A stretch of DNA of 42,716 nt. Origin: Akkermansiaceae bacterium. GTDB lineage: Bacteria > Verrucomicrobiota > Verrucomicrobiia > Verrucomicrobiales > Akkermansiaceae. Below the pieces are notes generated by a model. The model had not been told where the DNA came from, made no database searches, and saw nothing but the letters and a program-made list of their open reading frames with translations. The DNA is taken from contig CAIVKO010000170.1 of the NCBI GenBank assembly GCA_903906515.1, positions 1-42,716 of the forward strand, given 5' to 3'. Below, one piece after another: positions 1 to 7,124 of the stretch; the stretch's first letter is position 1; each line of letters opens with the position of its first letter. Both the position numbers and the translations under genes were made by a program.

Positions 1-30
1 GACCGCCCGGAGGTCGGGTCCCTGCCTTTG
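1..30. repeat. Partial copy of a palindromic (REP-like) repeat
   Basis: The first 30 bases read as the right-hand arm of the repeat found complete at 30833-30948 and 32811-32927. The shared core is GGTCCCTGCCTT preceded by a GACCGC..CGGAG block, with a few mismatches. The left arm would lie outside the window. It sits ten bases beyond the stop codon of pyrC, the same gene-end position as the other copies. Confidence 0.65.
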
Positions 31-39
31 GAAGATGCT

Positions 40-1320
40 TCAGCGCTCAAGCAGGATATTTTCCCCGAGCACCACGAGATCGACGCTGCCCTTGAGGGTT
101 TTGTCGAGGAACGGGGTGTTTTGCGATTTCGACTTCATGAAGTCCTTGGTGAAGGTGGTTTCCTTGTCGGGGTCGAAGAGGATGAGATCGACGGCTTGTC
201 CTTCCTCGATGGAAACGGCGGGCAGTCCCATGAAACGGCGGGGTTCGGCGCTGTAGCGTTTCACGATGAGATCCCAGCCGAATTTTCCGGTGGCCACGAA
301 ATAGTGGTGGAGGGAAACCAGCGCGGTATCAAGGCCGGTGATGCCGTTAGGGGCGCTGGTGAAATCCTGGGATTTCTCAAACGGCGTGTGCGGCGCGTGA
401 TCGGTGGCGATGAGATCGAAGGTGCCATCGAGCAGGCCTTCTAACAAAGCTTCGTTGTCCGCCTTGGTGCGCAGCGGCGGGTTCATCTTGTAGTGGGTGT
501 CGAAGTCGCCGATATCCTCGTCGGTGAAAAGCAGGTGATGTGGGGCGACTTCCGCGGTGACTTTCACATCGCCGCGTTGTTTCCACCAACGGATGGTTTC
601 CATGCCGATCTTGCTGGAGACGTGTTGGATGTGGATGTGTGCGCCGGTGGCGTGGGCGAGGCGGATATCGCGGTCGATGATGATTTCCTCCGCGCAGGCG
701 GGTGAGCCCTTAATGCCGAGGCGGTAGCTCATCACGCCCTCGTTGAGCGCGCGCGGGCCTGCGAGTTCCGGGACTTCGCAATGGCTGGCGAAGAACATGC
801 CCAACTCGGTGGCGTATTGCATGGCACGGAAAAGCACCGCCGGATCACCCGTGGTATCGCCGTCGTCGGTGAGCATTTTCACCCCGAGGTTTCTCATACC
901 GTCGATGCCGGCAAGATCCTTGCCGTGGCGGTCCTTGGTCACACAACCGGAAGTGAAAACCGGGATGCGGGCGGTGCGTTTCGCGATGTCGAGGACTTGG
1001 CCGACCACCGTGCCGGAGTCGATGGCGGGTCGGGTGTTGGGCATCATCACCACACCGGTGACGCCGCCGTTGATCGCGGCTTCAGCGCCGCTGGCGATGG
1101 TTTCCTTGGCCTCGAAGCCGGGTTCGCGGAAATGGACGTGGGCGTCGAACATGCCGGGCATCAGGATCCGCCCGGCGGCATCGATCACGCGGGTGCCAGC
1201 GGGGGCGGTCAGGCCCTTGCCGATCGATTGGATTTTTCCATCAGTGAGGAGCACATCCGCCTCGGTGAGGATGGGAGAGTTTTCCGATGCGATGCGGGCG
1301 TGGGTGATGAGGAGATTCAT
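40..1320 (-). CDS. pyrC: Dihydroorotase, class I (PyrC)
   Basis: Zinc amidohydrolase that cyclises N-carbamoyl-L-aspartate to dihydroorotate in de novo pyrimidine synthesis in the cytoplasm. The 426-residue length fits the class I family. The metal motif HVHFREPG lies near residue 61, followed by the TDDGD segment, SHCE, HIQHVSS, the substrate segment MNPPLR and the catalytic ATDHAPHT block, so all expected ligand positions appear present. The start is the ATG at 1318-1320 (MNLLITHAR); no better start lies upstream. No aspartate carbamoyltransferase gene is adjacent in the window, so its partner is elsewhere or beyond the left edge. The gene ends just before a palindromic repeat that probably acts at the transcript end. 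An allantoinase or hydantoinase is less likely given the DHAPHT and FREPG signatures. Confidence 0.95.
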   Translation of the reverse strand: MNLLITHARIASENSPILTEADVLLTDGKIQSIGKGLTAPAGTRVIDAAGRILMPGMFDAHVHFREPGFEAKETIASGAEAAINGGVTGVVMMPNTRPAIDSGTVVGQVLDIAKRTARIPVFTSGCVTKDRHGKDLAGIDGMRNLGVKMLTDDGDTTGDPAVLFRAMQYATELGMFFASHCEVPELAGPRALNEGVMSYRLGIKGSPACAEEIIIDRDIRLAHATGAHIHIQHVSSKIGMETIRWWKQRGDVKVTAEVAPHHLLFTDEDIGDFDTHYKMNPPLRTKADNEALLEGLLDGTFDLIATDHAPHTPFEKSQDFTSAPNGITGLDTALVSLHHYFVATGKFGWDLIVKRYSAEPRRFMGLPAVSIEEGQAVDLILFDPDKETTFTKDFMKSKSQNTPFLDKTLKGSVDLVVLGENILLER

Positions 1321-1436
1321 GGGTGAGAAGAGGTTTTACCGCCAAGGTGTGTGTGTGGCCGCCAAGGGATGCAAAGGAAGGATGAGTAAAATGCCAGAAA
1401 TGACAAGGATGGAGCGGGAAATGAGTGAGGATTGTT

Positions 1437-1778
1437 TCAGAATCGCAACCGGTGCTGTTGCTGCACGAAGGCGGCGTTTTCGGGCGAAATGCCATGGGCT
1501 GCGGCATGCTCGTTCCATCGTGCAACGGAATCCACGACTCGTGCGATGATGTCAGCCGGGTTTTTCACGTCGTGTTCTTCACCCAGTTTGATGAGATCCT
1601 TGCGCTGGATCGAAGACGCTTTGCCATTGACGCGTGCGGCACGGTAACCTGAGGAGAGCGGGTAAGTAGCGAGGGTGTGATCAAACGCAGGGGCGAGGGT
1701 CCAAGCGCCCGCCGAGTCCATGATAAACGCGTGGTTTCTACCGTGATCGTCATCATTGACCGCGACAATGTTGAACAC
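1437..1778 (-). pseudogene. C-terminal remnant of a HipA-family kinase
   Basis: This 113-residue frame matches only the end of HipA-type toxin kinases. It starts inside the catalytic region with the block FNIVAVNDDDHGRNHAF, which carries the family's N..DDH..N motif, and continues with the LAPAFDHT metal-binding segment and the helical C-terminal tail. The whole N-terminal half, including the ATP-binding part, is missing. An in-frame TAA lies two codons upstream of the GTG at 1776-1778 and no other frame continues the domain. There is no HipB antitoxin nearby. It is best read as a decayed hipBA locus rather than a working gene. Expression of the fragment cannot be excluded. Confidence 0.7.
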
Positions 1779-1871
1779 TATTTATTTTCAAGAAGAACAC
1801 ATGACTGAGGTTCGTATTGCAATCGCCAACGGTTCGTGGCAGGATGGCATGACTGTATTGAAACCCATTGC

Positions 1872-2609
1872 ATGACAACCTATTTGATCAGTTGTGAGAA
1901 TGCCACCTGCGCGGTTCCCGAGGCTTACCGGGAGATTTTCCGTGGGCAAGAGGAGGTGCTGACGTCCTCCGAGGGGTGGGAACCCGGATCGCTGAATCTG
2001 GCACAGGGGTTTGCGATGAAATTGAGGACTCCGCTGGTGCATGGCGACGTCACACGCCTGCTGATGGATTTCGAAAAAGACGGAGAGGACCGCTGGAGCC
2101 GTTTTTCGTTGACGATTCCGGAAGCCACACGGGCCAAGATTGTGGACCGTCACGCCCGACCTTACCTGACGATGTTGCACCAGCGCATCAACGAGGATTT
2201 GAGGCGGTATAAGTCGGTGCTTCACCTGCTCGTGCACACCCATGCCGAATCCGACGGACGCGTGCGCATGGAAACCCCGACAGGTGCAGCGCTGGCCGAA
2301 AAAATCGCTACTGCTTGGGGAGCCGCATTGAAGGACAAGGATATCGATGCCGTGCATGTGCCAAACGCCACGCCCACACCGCTGGCGGCAGGTCTTTCCG
2401 GGGCTTATCCTGCGGATCAATACGCGCAGATCCGACTCTCGGTTTCGCAGTCGTTCTTCCTGGATGGCCGCCCGCTGCGCTGGGAAACCCTGAAAAAACT
2501 TCTACTGGAAACGTTGCAACCCGCAGTGGAATCCGTGGCTCCGGTCAGCGTCCCAGAATCCCCTTCGACTGCTCCAGATTCATCGTGCGCTGCTCCTTCC
2601 AGTCAATGA
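1872..2609 (+). CDS. N-formylglutamate amidohydrolase-like protein
   Basis: The 245-residue product resembles the FGase/HutG-like hydrolase family, which cleaves N-formylglutamate or related N-acyl amino acids and belongs to the zinc-peptidase-like fold. Visible signals are the N-terminal TTYLISCE block, LVHGDVTRLLMDFEKDG, and VHTHAESDGRV as candidate metal or substrate residues. I chose the ATG at 1872 because the family similarity begins at MTTYLISC; a start at 1836 would add 12 unrelated residues. No histidine-degradation genes are adjacent, so the true substrate is open. The 3' end overlaps the end of the oppositely transcribed lipoprotein gene by 65 bases, and the last 25 residues (Ser/Pro/Ala-rich) are encoded by this overlap and are probably not part of the fold. 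Confidence 0.7.
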   Translation: MTTYLISCENATCAVPEAYREIFRGQEEVLTSSEGWEPGSLNLAQGFAMKLRTPLVHGDVTRLLMDFEKDGEDRWSRFSLTIPEATRAKIVDRHARPYLTMLHQRINEDLRRYKSVLHLLVHTHAESDGRVRMETPTGAALAEKIATAWGAALKDKDIDAVHVPNATPTPLAAGLSGAYPADQYAQIRLSVSQSFFLDGRPLRWETLKKLLLETLQPAVESVAPVSVPESPSTAPDSSCAAPSSQ

Positions 2610-3123
2610 CTTCCGGAGCCTTGTAAACGCGGCGGCGAATATCTGTCTCCGCATCGGATGTCCGTTCAATCCCCTTCTTTCCGGCCTCGCGTGCGGCCTT
2701 AGTGGCGTAAGTATCCGTTTTATAGATTTTTGAAAGACCGGAGTCGGTCCCTGACTCGCGGGCACCCTTGCCATCGAAGCGGGATGATTGCTGGAACCGA
2801 GACCCATCGGTGTTTCCGGCATAAGCTTTTTTGCCGTAATCCTTGTTGCCCCACCATGACTTTTTGGCGTATTCGCCGGGCTTGTATTCTTTCTTTTCAA
2901 CTTTCCCCTTGAAGTAGGGTGAGGCGCCTTGGGATTCGAAGGAGCTACGGCGGTTGTTGGTGGGAGCCCAGTTGCCATTGGCATCCACTTTATAGCTGTT
3001 TTTTTCATCAAGCCGCTGGCTGAGCGAGGCGCGGGGCGCGGGGGCGGACGCGTCACTGGCCTTCGGGCCACAGGAAGCCGTTAGGAGAATCGCCAGCCAC
3101 AGAATGGAACGCGGGGATTTCAA
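2545..3123 (-). CDS. Putative lipoprotein of unknown function
   Basis: A 192-residue protein not recognised as a known family. The N-terminus is a lipoprotein signal: basic start, hydrophobic LWLAILL stretch, and the lipobox LTASC near residue 18, so the mature protein should be membrane-anchored. The rest is hydrophilic, Lys/Gly/Ser/Tyr-rich and probably poorly ordered, with repeated KK and YK motifs. The start codon is TTG at 3121-3123, and its last two bases begin the TGA stop of the coiled-coil/TPR gene upstream (TTGA overlap), which suggests translational coupling and a shared function at the cell envelope. The 3' end runs 65 bases into the convergent FGase-like gene. Confidence 0.7.
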   Translation of the reverse strand: MKSPRSILWLAILLTASCGPKASDASAPAPRASLSQRLDEKNSYKVDANGNWAPTNNRRSSFESQGASPYFKGKVEKKEYKPGEYAKKSWWGNKDYGKKAYAGNTDGSRFQQSSRFDGKGARESGTDSGLSKIYKTDTYATKAAREAGKKGIERTSDAETDIRRRVYKAPEVIDWKEQRTMNLEQSKGILGR

Positions 3124-6020
3124 TGTTTATCCAGGGTTTTTTCAAGATTGATATCTGGCACGGCACCACGGTCGAGGGCCTGTTGGTAATATTCCTTGGC
3201 CAAATCATAACGTTTGTTGCGAGCGCAGATCCGGGCCAGATTGTAATACGGTTCACTGGGCACAGGGTCTGCGGTGATGGCTGCTTTGAAAAAGGACTCC
3301 GCCTCGCCTGTCTTGCCGAGAGTGTGGCACAACGTGGCAAGCAGCGTCAGGCTTTTCGCATCGTTCGGTGCGAGTTCGACCGAGTGGCGCACGGCTTGCT
3401 CGGCTGCCGGGATGTCGCCGGTTTGCATCATGGCAAACCCGAGCATCCGGTGTGCGTAGGGATTGTTCGCATCGAGTTCAACGGCGCGGCGGAAGGTATC
3501 CACCGCAACGGCAGGATCATTGAGTTTGAGATGGACCACGCCTAGCCGGCACAGCGTTGGCGTGTGTCCGGGGTTTTGTTCGAGAATCATTTGGTATAAC
3601 TCGCGGGTCGGCAGCAGGCGGCCGGAGACGAATGATTTTTCGGCGGTGCGTTCGAATACGGCGATGTCGCGATCCAGATCCGCCGTGGATTTGCTCACGG
3701 CGGCGTGATCCCTGGCAAAGGAGGGAGAGACGAATTCGCCATCCACCTGCTTGTTGGCGACGAGTTTTTGTTCATCTAACGAAAGCGCGATTTCCTGACC
3801 GTCGAAGAGCGCGATCGCGTTGGCGAGACGTTCATCCTTGGTGCCGAGATCTTTGGCTGCCTCCACGAGCAGGGCGCGGGCCTGGCGGCGGCTTTCCTGA
3901 ACGCGCAATTGGCGTTTGATGATGTCGCGCAGCATTTCCACTTCCGCGGGGTCGGCATCCGGCTTTTGTTTGGAGAGAGCGAGTTCCTCGCTCTTCAAGC
4001 GGGCTTCGAGGTCAGCGAGGCGTTTTTCCTGGTCGCGTTTGTCCTGATGGAGGCGGTTGATCTGGGATTTTGCGATGGCGAGATCGCGTATGGCAGCATT
4101 GATCGAGTCCTTGTCCGCATTGCTCTCACGGTTCATACGATCCAACTTTTCATTGGCTTCACGAAGGTTTTTGGCGTATGCCATGTTCTGCTCGATGAGG
4201 TCTTGAATCCGGCCGGGCTCGTTGATTTTGAGCAGTTTCGACATTTGATCGCGCTCTTGCAGCAGCGAGTCGCGCTCGGTGCGGAGTTGGGCGAAGGCAT
4301 CGTGGCTTTCCTGCAACTCAGTGACCAAGCCGTTGATTTTTTCATTGGCCTTGGTCAGCTCGGTATTTTTGTTGGTGAGTTCTTTTTCGAGGGCTTCAAG
4401 CTGGCGGCGTTGTCCAACGACCACCGAGTTGGTGACCTTGCGTTCGGTTTTGAGGTCGCGGTCGAGGTCGGAGTGTTTTTGCTGCACCACCTTGAGATCC
4501 GCCTCCAGGGTTGCGACGCGAGCGAGTGCCTCGGTGTGAGAGCTGCGGCTCTGGGTGAGTGCCATGGCCATCGCCTCACGCTCTTGTTCGAGGGTTTCGA
4601 TGCGTTGGTTGAGCGACTTGAGGTCTTTTTCCAAAGGAGCAGCGGCGAGGCGGGAACGCAGAGCCTCGACATTGTTTTGGGCGGCGAGCAGATCGTTCTG
4701 CAGAGAATCCCGCTGACGTTTGATATCGTCCAATCGGGTTGAATCGCGCGACCTTTCGTTCTGATTTTGGCTGGCAAGCTCTTTCAGGCGGTTCGCCTCG
4801 ACTTCGGCTTGGCTCTGATTTTGGGCGGCAAGGGCTCTAAGACGTTGTAACTCGGCTTCGGCTTGGCTCTGACTGGCTTTAACGCGTTTCACCTCCGCCT
4901 CGGCCTCACTTTGACTTTGGCTGGCAAGGGATTTCAGACGTTTCAATTCGGCCTCGGCTTGGGCCTGGCTGGTTTTGAGACGTTTCACTTCCGCCTCCGC
5001 CTCGCTTTGGCTTTGGTTGGCAAGGGATCTAAGGCGCTTCAGTTCCGCCTCGGTCTCGCTCTGACTGGATTTAGCCCGTTTCGCTTCGGCTTCGGCCTGA
5101 CTTTGGCTTTTGCTTGCAAGGGATTTCAGGCGGGCTACCTCGGCTTCGGCTTTGCTCTGACTGGTTTTGAGACGGTTCACCTCGGCTTCGGCCTGACTTT
5201 GGCTTTGGCTGGCAATGGATTTCAGGCGGGCCACTTCATCCTCGGCTTGGCTTTGACTGGATTTCAGGCGGTTTAACTCGGCCTCGGCTTTGGCCTGACT
5301 GGATTTCAGGCGGTTGAGTTCGGCCTCGGTCTCACTTTGATTTTGGCTGAGGGATTTCAGGCGATTCAGCTCGGCTTCGGCTTGGGTTTGACTGGCTTTA
5401 AGGCGGCTCACCTCGGCTTCAGCCTTGCTTTGACTTTGGCTGGCAAGGGCTTTCGCGCGGTTGGCCTCATCCTCGGCCTTGCTCTGACCCTGGCTAACAA
5501 GGGATTTGAGACGTTTGACCTCCGCTTCGGCTTCTTTCAGGCGGCGGGCGGCAATCGGGTCCACTTCGAGGATATTGGGCGTCAGGGAATTCGCTTCTTT
5601 CGGATCAATCAATCTCCCGGATTTTCTAACACCGCCTTCGAGTTCCGCGACCTGGTTGCGGTTTTTCTGGAGTTGCTCTTCGGATTTGGTTTTCAGGATC
5701 CTGATGGCCTCATCCGTTTTGTCAGATCTGACCTTCACCATTTCCGGTTTCCAATTCGGGTAATACTTCTGGACCGCCCCAAACAACTGCTGGGCTTTCG
5801 CCAATTTTTCGGCAGCGCCGATGAAGTTTCCCTCCGCCTCAAGTTGCTCGGACGAGCGGGTGGCGAGATACCCTTGGAAGTAAACTTCCGACGGATCAAA
5901 CTGGGCGGGCGACACCGGTGGAGGTGCCTGCCCGCAAAGTGGAAGTGCCAACATCAACGTCAAAACCGCCGTCAATCCGGCATGATGCAGACGCTTCGAG
6001 TGGTAAGTCCGGTGCGGCAT
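3120..6020 (-). CDS. Secreted coiled-coil protein with C-terminal TPR repeats
   Basis: A 966-residue protein, not assignable to a named family. It opens with a signal peptide (hydrophobic GLTAVLTLMLALPL, likely cleavage after GQA near residue 32). A TPR-like helical segment follows at about 45-110. Residues 164-421 are 16 tandem A/T-E-x-E-[LVA]-x-R-[LA]-K units, and residues 422-740 form a longer irregular coiled coil. The C-terminus (about 800-966) contains tetratricopeptide repeats, for example the AHRMLGFAMMQTGDIPAAEQ and PYYNLARICARNKRYDLAKE helices. It is likely a periplasmic or envelope-associated scaffold binding partners through the TPRs. It lies 66 bases after rfbB and overlaps the following lipoprotein gene, so the two products probably work together. 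Confidence 0.85.
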   Translation of the reverse strand: MPHRTYHSKRLHHAGLTAVLTLMLALPLCGQAPPPVSPAQFDPSEVYFQGYLATRSSEQLEAEGNFIGAAEKLAKAQQLFGAVQKYYPNWKPEMVKVRSDKTDEAIRILKTKSEEQLQKNRNQVAELEGGVRKSGRLIDPKEANSLTPNILEVDPIAARRLKEAEAEVKRLKSLVSQGQSKAEDEANRAKALASQSQSKAEAEVSRLKASQTQAEAELNRLKSLSQNQSETEAELNRLKSSQAKAEAELNRLKSSQSQAEDEVARLKSIASQSQSQAEAEVNRLKTSQSKAEAEVARLKSLASKSQSQAEAEAKRAKSSQSETEAELKRLRSLANQSQSEAEAEVKRLKTSQAQAEAELKRLKSLASQSQSEAEAEVKRVKASQSQAEAELQRLRALAAQNQSQAEVEANRLKELASQNQNERSRDSTRLDDIKRQRDSLQNDLLAAQNNVEALRSRLAAAPLEKDLKSLNQRIETLEQEREAMAMALTQSRSSHTEALARVATLEADLKVVQQKHSDLDRDLKTERKVTNSVVVGQRRQLEALEKELTNKNTELTKANEKINGLVTELQESHDAFAQLRTERDSLLQERDQMSKLLKINEPGRIQDLIEQNMAYAKNLREANEKLDRMNRESNADKDSINAAIRDLAIAKSQINRLHQDKRDQEKRLADLEARLKSEELALSKQKPDADPAEVEMLRDIIKRQLRVQESRRQARALLVEAAKDLGTKDERLANAIALFDGQEIALSLDEQKLVANKQVDGEFVSPSFARDHAAVSKSTADLDRDIAVFERTAEKSFVSGRLLPTRELYQMILEQNPGHTPTLCRLGVVHLKLNDPAVAVDTFRRAVELDANNPYAHRMLGFAMMQTGDIPAAEQAVRHSVELAPNDAKSLTLLATLCHTLGKTGEAESFFKAAITADPVPSEPYYNLARICARNKRYDLAKEYYQQALDRGAVPDINLEKTLDKH
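4758..5531 (-). repeat. Tandem repeats inside the coiled-coil gene
   Basis: Sixteen tandem units encode residues 164-421 of the coiled-coil/TPR protein. Most units are either 14 residues (42 bp) or 18 residues (54 bp), with two of 17. Units 6-16 alternate 14 and 18 strictly, apart from the last at 17, giving a 32-residue (96 bp) super-period. Each unit begins AEAE or a close variant and contains RLK; the long units add an S-Q-N-rich end. Such DNA is prone to expansion or contraction by recombination. Confidence 0.85.
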
Positions 6021-6086
6021 GGGGCGGGGACACTACGCGCGAGAAGTCGTAAGGGCAAGCCGGATTCCTCGTAAATACGCGTGGAT

Positions 6087-7109
6087 TCAGAGCAACTCCG
6101 GGTGGTCGAGATACCATTGCACGGTCCCGCGTAGGCCGGCTTGGAAATCCACAATTGCCCGCCATCCCAACTCGCGGGTGATGCGGGACGGGTCCAATGC
6201 GTAGCGGCAATCGTGACCGGGGCGGTCGGCGACGAAGGCGATCAACTCGTCCGCCGGCCGGGTGACGCGGTCGGGCGCGAGTTCGTTGAGGATTTCCACG
6301 ATTTGGCGGACGAGGTCGATGTTGCGGATTTCGCAGTTACCGCCGATGACGTAAGTCCGGCCCGGCACTCCACGGGCGAGCACGGTGGCGAGGGCGCGGC
6401 AATGGTCGGAGACGTGGATCCAATCGCGGACTTGGGAACCATCGCCATATACCGGAAGCGGTCTGCCACACAGCGCCATGCGGATCATGTGGGGAATGAG
6501 TTTTTCGGAGTGCTGCCAAGGCCCGTAGTTGTTCGAGCAGTGGGTGGTGATCACCGGCAGTCCATAGGTGCGGTGATAGGCCCGCGCCATGTGGTCGCTG
6601 CCGGCCTTGGACGCACTGTATGGGCTGTTAGGGGCGTAGGGCGAATCTTCATCGAAGGGGGGATCGCCGGGATCGAGCGTGCCGAAGACTTCATCGGTGG
6701 AAACGTGGAGGAAGAGGTTTCTATCCCCTCCTCCGTTTTTAACCAGATGGCAGCGGAACGCTTCGAGCAAACGATAGGTGCCCACGTAGTTGGTCATCAC
6801 GAAATCCTCCGGGTTTTCGATGGAGCGGTCCACATGGGACTCAGAGGCGAGATGCATGACGGCATTGATGCGGTGCTCGCGCAGCACGTCGGCGACCGTG
6901 GCGGAGTCACAGACATCGCCATGGATAAAGTGGTGGCGCGGGTCATGCGCGACGTCGTTCAAAGCTGGGAGGTGGCCGGCGTAGGTGAGCTTGTCGAGCG
7001 TGACCACTGACTCGACATGGAGGCCGGATTCATGGGGCTTGTCACCTAACAGGTGGCAACCCAGATTGGAGCCGATGAATCCGGCGCCGCCGGTGACGAG
7101 TATTCTCAT
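6087..7109 (-). CDS. rfbB: dTDP-glucose 4,6-dehydratase
   Basis: Short-chain dehydrogenase (extended SDR) that converts dTDP-glucose to dTDP-4-keto-6-deoxyglucose, the gateway to dTDP-rhamnose and other deoxysugars for cell-surface glycans. The 340-residue length is normal. The NAD-binding motif GGAGFIGSN is at residues 7-15; the STDEVFG block supplies the Asp-Glu pair that distinguishes dehydratases; the catalytic YxxxK appears as YSASK. It begins 15 bases after the alpha-2-macroglobulin gene and precedes the coiled-coil gene, so it seems co-transcribed with envelope genes. No rfbA, rfbC or rfbD is in the window, so the rest of the rhamnose pathway must be elsewhere. A GDP- or UDP-sugar relative is less likely given the motif set. 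Confidence 0.92.
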   Translation of the reverse strand: MRILVTGGAGFIGSNLGCHLLGDKPHESGLHVESVVTLDKLTYAGHLPALNDVAHDPRHHFIHGDVCDSATVADVLREHRINAVMHLASESHVDRSIENPEDFVMTNYVGTYRLLEAFRCHLVKNGGGDRNLFLHVSTDEVFGTLDPGDPPFDEDSPYAPNSPYSASKAGSDHMARAYHRTYGLPVITTHCSNNYGPWQHSEKLIPHMIRMALCGRPLPVYGDGSQVRDWIHVSDHCRALATVLARGVPGRTYVIGGNCEIRNIDLVRQIVEILNELAPDRVTRPADELIAFVADRPGHDCRYALDPSRITRELGWRAIVDFQAGLRGTVQWYLDHPELL

Positions 7110-7124
7110 GGAATTCCCGGATTT

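Noticed and set aside
28..444. Open frame antisense to pyrC
   Set aside because: It mirrors the codon pattern of the dihydroorotase gene and shows no protein family; shadow frame.
743..1549. 268-residue plus-strand frame over the pyrC 5' region and HipA remnant
   Set aside because: Overlaps clear coding sequence on the other strand and has no recognisable domain.
5337..6074. Long plus-strand frame opposite the coiled-coil gene, also the Gly/Phe/Leu-rich frames at 3909-4742 and 4863-5276
   Set aside because: They are antisense translations of a repetitive coiled-coil sequence and repeat because the DNA does.
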